From positions 1-64,000 of the forward strand of contig NZ_PYOC01000005.1 in assembly GCF_003026215.1 (NCBI RefSeq): a stretch of 64,000 nucleotides of DNA. The letters run 5' to 3'. The notes beneath the pieces were generated by a model. The model did no database searches and had not been told where the DNA came from. It worked only from the letters and a program-made list of their open reading frames with translations. The stretch comes from Photobacterium indicum (lineage in GTDB: Bacteria; Pseudomonadota; Gammaproteobacteria; Enterobacterales; Vibrionaceae). The first letter of the stretch is position 1. The number at the start of each line of letters is the position of its first letter. Below, piece by piece: positions 8,635 to 19,244 of the stretch. Position numbers and translations under genes: made by a program.

Positions 8635-11600
8635 ATGACAGCACAATCAACGATGATGCCGAATGAAGCTCTACAGAATAAAGCCACACTGAGTAAAGCG
8701 AGATCAAATAGATTGATACCGTTGAATACTGCGCAGCAAGGGCTATGGCTCGGTCATACGCTCAACGATAACAAGGCGCTTTTTAATACGGCAGAATGTA
8801 TTGCGTTTGAAGGTCGGGTCGATAGCGACCAATTGGTGTTGGCCATCGAACAAGCTGTGAAAGAAAGTGAATGCTTATACTGCCACTTTGCAGAGGGTGA
8901 GGATCAAACCCCTTACATGCAGGCCGCGCAGTGTGTTGTCCCTATCGCAACGCATGTATTAACCACAAAAATGGTTGATCTAGATGCAGAGCGAGAAGCG
9001 GTAAAAGAGTGGGCGCAGCACGATATTGCACAACCCTTGGATTTATCCCATGGGCTGCCTTGTCGATTTACGATTCTGCACGGTGCAACGAATGACTATT
9101 TATACAATTGTGTACACCACATTGCTTTAGATGGTTTTGGTACTACCTTGATGTTCCAACGAATTGCTGAGATTTACACCGCCCGTACCGCCAGAAAGGA
9201 TGTGTCACCAAATCCTTTTGGCGCTTTTGATGCAGTGCTAGAGGAAGATGCGAAGAGAGTGAGTTCGGGCGCTTACGTTAAAGCGAAACAGTTCTGGCTA
9301 GAGACCCTTGAAGCATACCCGCAGCCGTCGTCATACAGTGACAAAGTCGCACCTATTACTGCCGATTTTCATCGAACATCATCAGGCATCAATGCCACGG
9401 TATGGGAATCGCTGACAGCGATATGCGAGGCGAATAAACTGACATGGGCTGATGTGTTTTTGGCTGTATTATGCGCCCACTTGAAACAACAAACTGGTAA
9501 TAATGCGATCATGCTAGGCATGATGGTGATGAACCGTTTGGGATCAAAATCCCTAACTGTTCCAAGTATGCAGATGAATATCGTCCCGCTTGTGATGACC
9601 TTCGAACCGCAAGATGATTTGCTCAGTAGTGCGAAGAAAATTGCGCAGCACAAAAAGGCAATGCGCCGTTTTCAGCATTATCGTTATGAAGATCTCCGCC
9701 GTAATTTACAGCGTATCGGCGGTGAGCAGCGTTTATTTGGTGCTCTTGTCAACATCATGCCTTTTGACCATCCGCTACGCTACGGGAATTTGTCAGCACA
9801 AACATTGAATTTAAGTGCTGGACCTGTAGAAGATATCACCATCGAGCTGCACAGTAAGACCGAAGGGCTACCAAGCATTGATTTTGATGCTAACCCCAGT
9901 GCCTATTCCGTTGAACAATTGTCTAGCCTACAAAGCGGTTTGTTGACTTTAATCGCTCAATGGGTGACGGAACCGACTCTTACAGTCGATAATCTCTTGG
10001 ATCGCCAGTATGCAGATGCCCGCTTAGCAACGTTGATCACGGGTGCTGATATGGCACCGTTGCCTTCAACGAGTGGTCAGGTGATCGAACGTATTAACGA
10101 GCAAGCGTTGCGATACCCGAACAACGTTGCCATTGAGCAGCAAAGCTCGGCAGGTTTACAACAAGTGACATATCAGCAATTGATAATGTTATCGAAACAA
10201 GCGGCATGTGTGCTGAAGCAAAAAGGGGTTCAACGCGGTGACCGCGTAGCAGTAGCTATGTCGCGTTCAGTGCAGCAGGTTATTGCACAATTGGCTGTAA
10301 TGTACAGTGGAGCGGTATATGTACCGTTGGATCCTGAACAGCCGATGGATCGCCAACAGAGTATTGTGAAACAAGTTAATATCCAGATGTTAATTACTGA
10401 AGCCGAATACCAACATGCAATGGTCCCTTTGGCGATCCCGACTATGTTGCTAGCGGGTCACTTGCGTGGTGACGGTTTACAGTATGAGCCTATGCATTAT
10501 GAATCTATGCATTATGGATCCGTGCTTGCCAGTGAGGTGGCGTATGTAATGTTTACGTCAGGATCGACGGGAGAGCCGAAAGGAGTAGAAATTAGCCATG
10601 GGGCTTTGAATCATTTTGCTGCTGCTGGTGCTACGACCTATGGCATAACCGCAGAAGATCGTGTGTTGCAATTCGCGCCTTTTAACTTTGATGCAAGTAT
10701 CGAAGAAGTGTTTGTTACCTTGACGCAAGGGGCGACCTTGGTATTACGGACGGATGTCATGCTTGAATCTATGCCGGCTTTTGTCGATGCGATTGAACTG
10801 GCTGGCATTACGGTCTTGGATTTACCGACGGCTTTCTGGAACGAATGGGTCGTGAGCTTGCATGCTGGCGTAGCATCTATCCCCACAACACTTCAGCACG
10901 TCATTATCGGTGGGGAAGCTGTGTACCCCGAGCAGCTCGCACAATGGCAAACAGCTGTTGCCCAAGCAACACCTGCACGTACTATTTCACTGTTCAATAC
11001 TTACGGACCTACCGAAAGTACCGTAGTTGCGACATCGTGCGACCTTCAAGCACAATCGAGTTATACCAAGGCGTTACCGATAGGGTTGCCCTTACCCGGA
11101 GTGAACGCTTTGATCCTAGATCATGCCAATCAACCAGCCAATATTGGCGAATTGGTGTTGTTGGGACCGACACTGGCACAAGGATATATCGGGCTGATGC
11201 ATCCGGCGTTCGCCACAATGTTGATTGGGGAAAAGCCGTGCCGTGCTTACCGAACAGGCGATCGGGTGACCTTCCTTGATGGACAGATCGTTTATCTGGG
11301 TCGTATCGATAACGAATTTAAAATCAGTGGTTATCGTGTTCAGCCGGGGGAAGTGGAAGCACACTTGTTGGCACTTAATGCTGTGAGCGAAGCTAGTGTA
11401 CAGGGGGTGGTTTACCCGAATGGCGTACGACGTTTGATTGCGTTCATTGCGGTACCAGAAAATGTTGAGTTAGATGTAAAACAGATTAAGCAACAACTAA
11501 GTGAACACTTACCTCCCGCGATGATCCCAACAGATTACCGCTTCTTTGAGACCCTACCCAAAACTGCCAGTAATAAAGTTGACCGCAAGGGACTGTTAGC

Positions 11601-11892
11601 CAGCTATGACAATGTAAGCACGGAAGTCGCATTAGCTACAGAAACTGAGCAACGTGTCAGCACTATTTGGCAACAGATTTTGGGCGTGAGTGGGTTGCAT
11701 TCTCAAGCCAATTTTTTTGAGCTTGGCGGACAATCATTGCAAACCATTCAAATAGTGAACCGTTTGGCGGCTGAGTTTGGCGTTACGGTCAAAGTGTCTG
11801 ATGTATTTGATCACCCTGTACTGAGCGAGTTCTGCCAGTACCTGGATGAGATGCAAGTGCAAAGTGAAGATGAAGTGGAGATGGTGTGGTAA
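8635..11892 (+). CDS. amoF: NRPS module C-A-PCP, AmoF-like, probably lysine-activating
   Basis: About 1085 residues with one full elongation module. The condensation domain (about 25-450) has an intact HHIALDG at 161-167; the adenylation domain (about 480-970) shows MFTSGSTGEPKG from 639, FNTYGPTEST, YRTGD and a NKVDRK end; the carrier serine is at 1034 in LGGQSLQT. Reading the A-domain pocket by eye gives D-A-E-D-I-G-T-V-V-K, which resembles lysine codes (acidic residue at the third position). With EntB it should form DHB-Lys. ATG 8635 is chosen over GTG 8629, since GGGGG at 8623-8627 is well spaced for it. It overlaps the next gene by one base (TAATG). Confidence 0.9.
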   Translation: MTAQSTMMPNEALQNKATLSKARSNRLIPLNTAQQGLWLGHTLNDNKALFNTAECIAFEGRVDSDQLVLAIEQAVKESECLYCHFAEGEDQTPYMQAAQCVVPIATHVLTTKMVDLDAEREAVKEWAQHDIAQPLDLSHGLPCRFTILHGATNDYLYNCVHHIALDGFGTTLMFQRIAEIYTARTARKDVSPNPFGAFDAVLEEDAKRVSSGAYVKAKQFWLETLEAYPQPSSYSDKVAPITADFHRTSSGINATVWESLTAICEANKLTWADVFLAVLCAHLKQQTGNNAIMLGMMVMNRLGSKSLTVPSMQMNIVPLVMTFEPQDDLLSSAKKIAQHKKAMRRFQHYRYEDLRRNLQRIGGEQRLFGALVNIMPFDHPLRYGNLSAQTLNLSAGPVEDITIELHSKTEGLPSIDFDANPSAYSVEQLSSLQSGLLTLIAQWVTEPTLTVDNLLDRQYADARLATLITGADMAPLPSTSGQVIERINEQALRYPNNVAIEQQSSAGLQQVTYQQLIMLSKQAACVLKQKGVQRGDRVAVAMSRSVQQVIAQLAVMYSGAVYVPLDPEQPMDRQQSIVKQVNIQMLITEAEYQHAMVPLAIPTMLLAGHLRGDGLQYEPMHYESMHYGSVLASEVAYVMFTSGSTGEPKGVEISHGALNHFAAAGATTYGITAEDRVLQFAPFNFDASIEEVFVTLTQGATLVLRTDVMLESMPAFVDAIELAGITVLDLPTAFWNEWVVSLHAGVASIPTTLQHVIIGGEAVYPEQLAQWQTAVAQATPARTISLFNTYGPTESTVVATSCDLQAQSSYTKALPIGLPLPGVNALILDHANQPANIGELVLLGPTLAQGYIGLMHPAFATMLIGEKPCRAYRTGDRVTFLDGQIVYLGRIDNEFKISGYRVQPGEVEAHLLALNAVSEASVQGVVYPNGVRRLIAFIAVPENVELDVKQIKQQLSEHLPPAMIPTDYRFFETLPKTASNKVDRKGLLASYDNVSTEVALATETEQRVSTIWQQILGVSGLHSQANFFELGGQSLQTIQIVNRLAAEFGVTVKVSDVFDHPVLSEFCQYLDEMQVQSEDEVEMVW

Positions 11893-12668
11893 TGAAACAG
11901 AATCCAGTAGCAAGCATGATGCAGTTTTACAACAAGTACGTATGGGTCACGGGAGCCGCACAAGGTATTGGCTATCAAGTGGCATTGCAGTTTGTTGACC
12001 TTGGCGCCACCGTGGTGGGGCTCGATGTGGCGTTCAATGAAAACGAGCATTATCCATTTGAAACCACGACGGTTGATATCAGTGATTCGGCGGCAGTAAA
12101 GGCGACAGCACAAGCCATTTTGCAACGTTACCCCACCGTTGATGTATTGGTGAATGTGGCCGGTATTTTGCGATTAGGAGCGACCGAGGAGTTGTCTGTT
12201 GATGATTGGCATGCTTGTTTGAATGTTAATGCGTCAGGGCCGTTTTACCTCCTGCAACAGTTGATCCCGGTATTCAAACGTCAAGCCTCTGGGGCGGTGG
12301 TAACAGTCAGTTCGAATGCGGCACATGTGCCTCGTCAGCAGATGACTGCGTATTGCGCATCTAAAGCGGCACTAACCAGCTTGTCACATTGCATTGGCTT
12401 AGAACTCGCGCCGTATGGCGTTCGCTGTAACGTAGTATCACCGGGTTCTACTGATACCCAAATGCAGCGGGTATTGTGGCATTCGCCGGATGCGGAACAG
12501 CGCACGATTGCTGGTTTCCCTGAACAATTCAAACTCGGGATCCCGCTTGGAAAAATTGCCCAACCTAATGACATTGCCCATGTGGTGACTTTCCTCGCGT
12601 CTGATTTAGCGGGACACGTCACGATGCAAGACATTGTGGTAGACGGCGGCGCCACCCTTAACGCATAA
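11892..12668 (+). CDS. entA: 2,3-dihydro-2,3-dihydroxybenzoate dehydrogenase (EntA/AmoA type)
   Basis: Oxidises 2,3-dihydro-DHB to DHB using NAD. A short-chain dehydrogenase of 258 residues with the Rossmann motif VTGAAQGIG near residue 18, a conserved VNVAG, a catalytic serine in TVSSNA and the YCASK pair (Y and K four apart). The C-terminal IVVDGG is typical of the family. It is embedded between two NRPS genes, as amoA is between amoF and amoG. ATG 11892 overlaps the previous stop by one base and follows GGAG at a proper distance. Confidence 0.94.
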   Translation: MKQNPVASMMQFYNKYVWVTGAAQGIGYQVALQFVDLGATVVGLDVAFNENEHYPFETTTVDISDSAAVKATAQAILQRYPTVDVLVNVAGILRLGATEELSVDDWHACLNVNASGPFYLLQQLIPVFKRQASGAVVTVSSNAAHVPRQQMTAYCASKAALTSLSHCIGLELAPYGVRCNVVSPGSTDTQMQRVLWHSPDAEQRTIAGFPEQFKLGIPLGKIAQPNDIAHVVTFLASDLAGHVTMQDIVVDGGATLNA

Positions 12669-12680
12669 GCAGGATCCATC

Positions 12681-15600
12681 ATGACAGATATTATTACCTT
12701 ACTCATGGCGCTAGAGCGTAAAGGGGTACGACTGGCGCTAAACAGTCAGTTTCAGCTGGTGTCTCAATCGAATAAACAGGCGATGACACCAGAGGTGGTT
12801 GCCCAAATTAAAGCGCATAAAGATGCTATTGTACGCTGCTTGAAAGCCCAGCAGGCATTTGAACAACCCATCCCTGTAACGAGGGAAACAGTGGGGCCAT
12901 TGTCGTATTCACAAAGCGGCCTGTGGTTCATCGAGCAATATGAAGAAAATTCCCATTTATACAATATGCCAGTGCATTTTCGTGTCACGGGACCGTTGGA
13001 TTATGAAGCACTAGCCTATGCCTTTGATGTACTTGCACAAAAACATGCCAGTATGCGAACCCGTTTTGCGATCAATGCGGAAGGTAAAGGGGAGCAACAC
13101 ATTGATGGGCATACACCGTTTACGGTGGAGCACAAAGACTTGTCACATTTACCGGAAGGTGAACGTGAAGCTGTCTTGCTGCAGTGGGTCATTGATGATG
13201 TGAATCGTCCGTTTGATCTGAACCAAGGACAGCTTACACGTGTCGATGTAGTGAAGCTGGATGATGAACTGCATATCTTTATGCTGACTCAACACCACAT
13301 CATTTCGGATGGCTGGTCGGTAAAGAATATGTTTGCTGATTTTAAGCAGGCGTTTTTGTCGTATCAAAACCAGCAATTGATGCCTGTGGTACCGACAGCA
13401 AGGACCTATATCGATTATGCCAATTGGTTTAATTCGCCCGCATTTCAAGATTACCACGCCGAGTTTAAACCGTTCTGGGTTGAGCGCTTAGCAGGCATTC
13501 CTGAAGTGCACAGTTTGCCGTTAGATAAACCGCGGCCTGCTGCCCATGACAATGATGGGGAACTGGTATTCTCGAGCATAGATAATGCATTATGGGATAA
13601 ATTTAAGCGCTTGTGCCAGCAACACAGTACATCTAATTTTATTGGTTTGCATGCGGTGTTTTCTTTGTTGATGGCACGCCTCAGTGATGAAAAAGACATC
13701 GTCATTGGTACCCCGCTGGCGTACCGAGAGCGGCATGATATTGAAGATGTCGTCGGCTTTTTCGTCAACACCATCGTGCTGCGTACCCAGCTGGGTGAAC
13801 AACAGCGATTTGTTGATTATCTGCAATACTGCCGCGAACAAGACTTGTCTGCGTTTGACCACCAAATCTACCGCTTTGAATCCTTGAGCGAAGCCATTGG
13901 CACCGATCGCACCACAGCTATTAACCCGATCTTCCAGATCATGTTGGTGTATCAAGCCAAAGTGGACTTCAATGATTTGATCCCAGGCTGTGGGGCAGTG
14001 GAAGAGCCATCTCCGATATTACCGGCTAAAACGGATATCTCTTTGAAGGTCACTGAATTGGTCGATGGTGTTCGGCTTGACTGGTTGTTCAGTAAAGGGA
14101 TTTTCGAAAAAACAACCATTGAACGTTATGCAGAGCATTTCTTAAGGCTATTGACGGCGGCAGTTGAGCACCCAGAAACCGATGTGCAGCAATTGCCGAT
14201 GATTGCGCAGGATGAAGAAGTAGAGGTGGTGGCGAAATTAGCACAATTGCCAACCATGTCCTCTGAAACCATGCCCCCTGAAACTATGTTGACCCACCAA
14301 CTGTTCGAAGCGGCAATGGCATCGCATCCTGATAAACAGGCAGTGATCCATGGTGAGCAGTCATTGACCTATGCAGAGCTGGAATCTCGCGCCAACCGCA
14401 TAGCAAACTGGCTGATTGAACGAGGGCTGCGTTCAGAAGGTCTGGTCGGCATAGTTGCCGATCGGGGTATTGAATTTGTGGTATCAGCATTGGCGGTGTG
14501 GAAAGCGGGTGGGGCGTATGTGCCGTTGGATCCTAGCTATCCATTGAAGCGCCTGCAGCATGTGATTGATGATGCTGAACTGTCACTGATTATTGCGCCT
14601 TCAAGCACATTTGCGGAACAGATTCAGCAAGCTGATGACGGTATGCATTGTGTAACTGGGGTTGAAGTGGTGAATATCGCAGCGCCTTCACTCGTCGCAC
14701 GATTGGCTCAGTTTACTGATATTCGCCCTGTATTAGCACATTGTTCACCGAAGCAATTGGCTTATGTCATTTATACATCGGGGTCGACTGGTTTGCCTAA
14801 AGGCGTGATGGTTGAGCACGGTGCGTTCGTCAATTTGATTCAGGATCATTGTCAGCGCTTGGAGTTTGGTGCTGGCAGTGTGATGTTTAATTGTATGTCT
14901 CTGGCATTTGATGCCGGTAACATGACAGCGATGTTGCCGTTGGCATCGGGCATTACCTTGGCTTTTGGTGAACCGAATGATCAAGTGATTGCGCAAGCTG
15001 AACAATATCGTGCTACCCATATGATTTGTTCAACTGCTTTGTTTGCAGCACTTCCACCACAAGCTGTGCAGTATTTACAGGCAGTAGCGATTGGTGGTGA
15101 GGCTTGCCCAGCTCAACTTGTTGAGCGTTGGGCGGATAAAGTTGCGCTGTTTAACATGTACGGCCCGACCGAATTCACCGTAACAGCTTTGGTGCAGCAG
15201 CTTGAAACGGATCAACCTGTGACTATTGGTACCAGTGTGACCAACACACAGGTATTGATCCTCGATCAGTGCGGAAATCTATGTCCAAACGGGGTTCCGG
15301 GTGAATTATGCCTAGCGGGACTTGGTTTGGCTCGCGGGTATTTAAACCAGCCTGAATTAACCGCAAAGGCCTTTATTCAGTGGCGGTGTTTGGATCACAC
15401 AGTGCGTATTTATCGAACGGGTGATAAGGCGCGTGTGAATCGTGATGGTTGCGTAGAATACATGGGGCGGATTGATGAACAGGTGAAACTACGCGGTTAC
15501 CGCATTGAGCTGGGGGAAATTGAAGCACAGTTGGCTTTAGCGCATGAGAATATTCACCAAGTAAAAGTTATTGTGGCAGAGCAGGGGTCACAAAAAATAC

Positions 15601-18600
15601 TGGTAGCCTATGCCACCTTGCGTGACGGTGCATCTGCTGTTGCTGCATCGACAATATTGAATCATGTCGCGCGCACCTTACCGGAATATATGGTGCCAAC
15701 TCAGCTCTTCTTTATTGATGATATGCCGTTGACTGTGAACGGCAAGCTCGATATACGACAATTGCCTAAGGTTGATTTGAATACCGTTGCATCGACGGCA
15801 CCTAATAATGATTTGGAATCTGCTGTGTTGACTATTTGGCAGTCGACATTAAACACTCCTTGTGGTGTTGAGGAGGATTTCTTCCGCTTAGGCGGAGATT
15901 CTATTCTGAGTATTCAGCTTACTACCAAGTTACGTGATGCAGGGTATGCGTGTACGGTGAAAGATGTTTTTGAAGCGAAAACAGTGCGTCGATTGTGTCG
16001 CACCTTAGCTTCAAATATCTTGGACGCAAGTGCTACGGTTGCGCCGACAATTGAAGCCGAGCAGGGACTGTTAACGGGGTCCTTCCCGTTGCTGCCTATT
16101 CAATCCTGGTTCACTGAACAACGATTTAGTAAGCCGCAGCATTGGAATCAAGCTGCAATATTACAGATCCCTGCATTGAGTGAAAAACAGTTGGTCCACG
16201 CAATGACACTGCTGTTTACACACCATGATGCATTGCGATTGTCGCTGCCTGAACTGCAAGGCGGCGTAGAGTTTGATCTGGTATCTGCTCAACAGTACAA
16301 CGCAGAGATTGTCCTTCCTCCATTGATTGAGTTGGATGCTAACTCGTTGAGTGAGCAAGAGCTGTATCATGCGTTTACCGAGTTACAGACCAACTTTGAC
16401 TTGGGCATTGGGCAAACAATGGCATGGGCATTAGTCCGTAATCATTCACAGGCAGAAACAGCGCTGTTCCTTGCATTTAATCACTGGGTGATCGACGCGG
16501 TGTCATGGCGTATTTTGACTGATGATTTTGCCAAGTTATGCCGTGATGAAGCATTGAATAGTAAAATATTGAGCAGTAAAGCATTAGGCAGTAAAACGAC
16601 TAGTTACCGCCAATGGGGGAAAGTACTGGCAGATTATACCCAGCAATACCCGAAGCAGTTTGATTACTGGTTACAGCAATCGCAAGAGAGCGATAGTAGC
16701 TTGTTGCGTGAAGATCAGCATCCAGAAGGGTTGGCCAGTTCGGCATTGATGCAGTTACCTGTTGCATTGACTCAACGCCTAGTGTCGCAAGCCCATAATG
16801 CCTTCAATACGGAAGTGAACGACATTCTGTTGGCAGCCTTGGTGACAACACTGGCTGATATGGGGTGGGGTGATGAGCATACTATTATGTTGGAAGGTCA
16901 TGGTCGTGAAGCGATTTCGCCAAACCATGATGTTAGTCAGACGGTTGGGTGGTTTACCAGTACCTATCCCTTATTACTGCGTGCAGCTAGCACGCAGAGT
17001 ATGGGGAGTGGACTCGCAACGCTAATTCAACATACCAAAGAGCGTCGTCGCGCGATTCCTGATAAAGGCATTGGTTTTGCGGCGTTTAGGCAACACCATT
17101 CTGAAGGTACTCGTTTGCCGCTTTCACCAATAGTGTTTAATTACTTAGGATTGCAGACGCACGCTGCAGGTGAGTGGCGACCAACTGGCATTGAGCCGGG
17201 TCAAGTGATGTCACCTTTGAATAAGCCTGCTGAACTGATCAGCCTACACGGTGGCATAATTGAGGGGATCCTTACCTTCAGGCAAGTAGGTTGTTTGACT
17301 CAAACCTTAAGTGATTTGTTCATGGTCGCTTTTGCGGAAAATATCGAAAGGCTGATTGATTTCTGCGAACAGACCTATGCCACAACAGGATGCCAGCCGA
17401 CGCCCAGTGATTATCCGCTAGTTGAATTATCTCAGGCTGCGGTGGATAATTTACATCGCACCTTGGATGTTGAGAGCATTGTGCCAGCGTCTTCGTTGCA
17501 AGCGAGTATGTTTGCGCATCAACAGCGCTGTCCGCAAGATGATGCATACCATTTGCAAACCCCGATCTATTACCCGCACGCGCTTAATATCACAGCCTAT
17601 AAACAAGCTTGGCAGCATGCCGCAGAATGCTTCCCTGCGCTTCGGGTCGCTTTACGTCATTGCGGAGAAGTGGTGCAAGTTATTCAAGGCAAGATAGAAC
17701 TGGCGTTTGACGTTGTCGATCTCTCTGATCCTGCGTCGCCGGATCATGCTGATCCGCAAGCTGCATTGACCCGTTACCAAGAAGCTGATCGCCAGCGTTC
17801 GTTTAAACTGAATGAGACTACTGTACCGCTGTTTAGATTGCTGTGTGTGAAAGTGTCCGATACGGATTACCACGTGCTGTTTAGCTGTCATCACGCCATC
17901 ATTGATGGCTGGAGTGGACCTCGGTTGTTTGGCGCTGTGCATGAGTGCTATCAACGTCTGCAAGATGAAGCAGTTGCATCGGTTACCGCAGAGCAAGATA
18001 TAGCATCAGCGCCTATCATCGTTCGCCAGCATGATAACGCTTACCTCGAACATGCTAGGTATGCGGTGAAACAGCGTGAGGCTGTCGCTGCTTACTGGCA
18101 AGAAAAATGGCCTGAGATGCAACAACGAAATGATCTGTCTTCCTTGTTTGGAGCGGATCTTTCACTGGCTGAGATGCAACAGGTACCAGCGGTGGTGCGT
18201 TTACGCTTGACTGAGCATGAGCAGCAGAAGCTGGTAAGCTTTTCCCAGACAGTAGGCGTGACCAATAGCGTCGTCGTGCAATATGCCTGGCATCGACTGG
18301 TGGCGAAAATAACGGGTGATGCGGTGACGGTGGTGGGGAATGTAACGTCGGGACGAGATGCGCCTGTTGATGATATTGCTTCTAGCGTTGGCTTATATAT
18401 TAATTCGTTGCCATTGATGATGCTGTGGAATACAGGGCTAACCTTGGGAGAACACATCATTGCGCTGCAACGTGAGTTGATGGGGCTTAATGAGCATGCG
18501 ACTCAGTCTTTGATTGCACTGCAAAACGGTCAGCCCCGTTGTTTTGATAGCTTGTTTGTGTTTGAGAATTACCCTAGATCGACAACGCGTACCCTGCAAG

Positions 18601-19244
18601 CCGAATCGACAGCCTCACTGGCTCCTATCTTTGGGCAAGCGTATGAGAAAGTTGAGTTTCCGCTTGATGTGGTGGTGACTGAAGTGGCCAACCGAACGTC
18701 GATTCGTTTTGAATTTGATGCTGCACAGGTAGCTACAGATACTGCAGATGGTGTCTTGGCACAGTGGTTAGCAGAGTTATTGGAAATTATTCGATTGCCT
18801 ATCGACAGTGATGCTCATATTCAATTGCGAACCTGTAAACCGACGGTTGAAATGGATTTATCCAAAACAGATGAGACTATGCTGGCTGACCCAGCATTAT
18901 CGACTTCGGTAGAGTGGGAAAGCTTGTCAGCCATCGTTTGTACGGCTTGGTTGTCTGTGGCTTCACCTGCCTCTGGTCGGGGGGAGGGTATCTGGCAAGC
19001 AACCTTGTCTGATTTGGCGATTAACTCGTTGGATGTGATCACTTTAGCTGCCACCTTATCTGATGCTTTGGGACAACCAGTAACACCTGCCATGGTATAT
19101 CAATCGCCAAGCCCTGCTGCTTTTGTGCAGTCTCATTGGAAGGCACTTTATTGGAAAAAACGACCACACCAGTTGGAGGAGGGTGTTTCGGTATCATCAG
19201 AAATAACTCAAACAGGGACTTCGGAGGCAAGTAATGCAGGCTGA
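12681..19244 (+). CDS. amoG: NRPS C-A-PCP-E-C-PCP, AmoG-like
   Basis: The largest protein in the window (2187 aa). Order: a 55-residue N-terminal helical docking-like segment; condensation domain with HHIISDG (first His 205); adenylation domain with TSGSTGLPKG near 699-708, MYGPTEFT, YRTGD and NGKLD; carrier serine 1074 (LGGDSILS); epimerization domain with NHWVIDAVSW (N1267, H1268), EGHGRE (1405), VGWFT (1422) and FNYLG (1486); second condensation domain with HHAIIDG (first His 1737); and a last carrier with serine 2116 in LAINSLDVI. The second module has no adenylation domain and there is no thioesterase. The first A pocket reads about D-A-M-C-A-G-M-V-T-K, small residues that could fit an aromatic side chain (Phe/Trp in amonabactin); this is a guess. 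The first His of the E-domain motif is Asn. Confidence 0.88.
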   Translation: MTDIITLLMALERKGVRLALNSQFQLVSQSNKQAMTPEVVAQIKAHKDAIVRCLKAQQAFEQPIPVTRETVGPLSYSQSGLWFIEQYEENSHLYNMPVHFRVTGPLDYEALAYAFDVLAQKHASMRTRFAINAEGKGEQHIDGHTPFTVEHKDLSHLPEGEREAVLLQWVIDDVNRPFDLNQGQLTRVDVVKLDDELHIFMLTQHHIISDGWSVKNMFADFKQAFLSYQNQQLMPVVPTARTYIDYANWFNSPAFQDYHAEFKPFWVERLAGIPEVHSLPLDKPRPAAHDNDGELVFSSIDNALWDKFKRLCQQHSTSNFIGLHAVFSLLMARLSDEKDIVIGTPLAYRERHDIEDVVGFFVNTIVLRTQLGEQQRFVDYLQYCREQDLSAFDHQIYRFESLSEAIGTDRTTAINPIFQIMLVYQAKVDFNDLIPGCGAVEEPSPILPAKTDISLKVTELVDGVRLDWLFSKGIFEKTTIERYAEHFLRLLTAAVEHPETDVQQLPMIAQDEEVEVVAKLAQLPTMSSETMPPETMLTHQLFEAAMASHPDKQAVIHGEQSLTYAELESRANRIANWLIERGLRSEGLVGIVADRGIEFVVSALAVWKAGGAYVPLDPSYPLKRLQHVIDDAELSLIIAPSSTFAEQIQQADDGMHCVTGVEVVNIAAPSLVARLAQFTDIRPVLAHCSPKQLAYVIYTSGSTGLPKGVMVEHGAFVNLIQDHCQRLEFGAGSVMFNCMSLAFDAGNMTAMLPLASGITLAFGEPNDQVIAQAEQYRATHMICSTALFAALPPQAVQYLQAVAIGGEACPAQLVERWADKVALFNMYGPTEFTVTALVQQLETDQPVTIGTSVTNTQVLILDQCGNLCPNGVPGELCLAGLGLARGYLNQPELTAKAFIQWRCLDHTVRIYRTGDKARVNRDGCVEYMGRIDEQVKLRGYRIELGEIEAQLALAHENIHQVKVIVAEQGSQKILVAYATLRDGASAVAASTILNHVARTLPEYMVPTQLFFIDDMPLTVNGKLDIRQLPKVDLNTVASTAPNNDLESAVLTIWQSTLNTPCGVEEDFFRLGGDSILSIQLTTKLRDAGYACTVKDVFEAKTVRRLCRTLASNILDASATVAPTIEAEQGLLTGSFPLLPIQSWFTEQRFSKPQHWNQAAILQIPALSEKQLVHAMTLLFTHHDALRLSLPELQGGVEFDLVSAQQYNAEIVLPPLIELDANSLSEQELYHAFTELQTNFDLGIGQTMAWALVRNHSQAETALFLAFNHWVIDAVSWRILTDDFAKLCRDEALNSKILSSKALGSKTTSYRQWGKVLADYTQQYPKQFDYWLQQSQESDSSLLREDQHPEGLASSALMQLPVALTQRLVSQAHNAFNTEVNDILLAALVTTLADMGWGDEHTIMLEGHGREAISPNHDVSQTVGWFTSTYPLLLRAASTQSMGSGLATLIQHTKERRRAIPDKGIGFAAFRQHHSEGTRLPLSPIVFNYLGLQTHAAGEWRPTGIEPGQVMSPLNKPAELISLHGGIIEGILTFRQVGCLTQTLSDLFMVAFAENIERLIDFCEQTYATTGCQPTPSDYPLVELSQAAVDNLHRTLDVESIVPASSLQASMFAHQQRCPQDDAYHLQTPIYYPHALNITAYKQAWQHAAECFPALRVALRHCGEVVQVIQGKIELAFDVVDLSDPASPDHADPQAALTRYQEADRQRSFKLNETTVPLFRLLCVKVSDTDYHVLFSCHHAIIDGWSGPRLFGAVHECYQRLQDEAVASVTAEQDIASAPIIVRQHDNAYLEHARYAVKQREAVAAYWQEKWPEMQQRNDLSSLFGADLSLAEMQQVPAVVRLRLTEHEQQKLVSFSQTVGVTNSVVVQYAWHRLVAKITGDAVTVVGNVTSGRDAPVDDIASSVGLYINSLPLMMLWNTGLTLGEHIIALQRELMGLNEHATQSLIALQNGQPRCFDSLFVFENYPRSTTRTLQAESTASLAPIFGQAYEKVEFPLDVVVTEVANRTSIRFEFDAAQVATDTADGVLAQWLAELLEIIRLPIDSDAHIQLRTCKPTVEMDLSKTDETMLADPALSTSVEWESLSAIVCTAWLSVASPASGRGEGIWQATLSDLAINSLDVITLAATLSDALGQPVTPAMVYQSPSPAAFVQSHWKALYWKKRPHQLEEGVSVSSEITQTGTSEASNAG

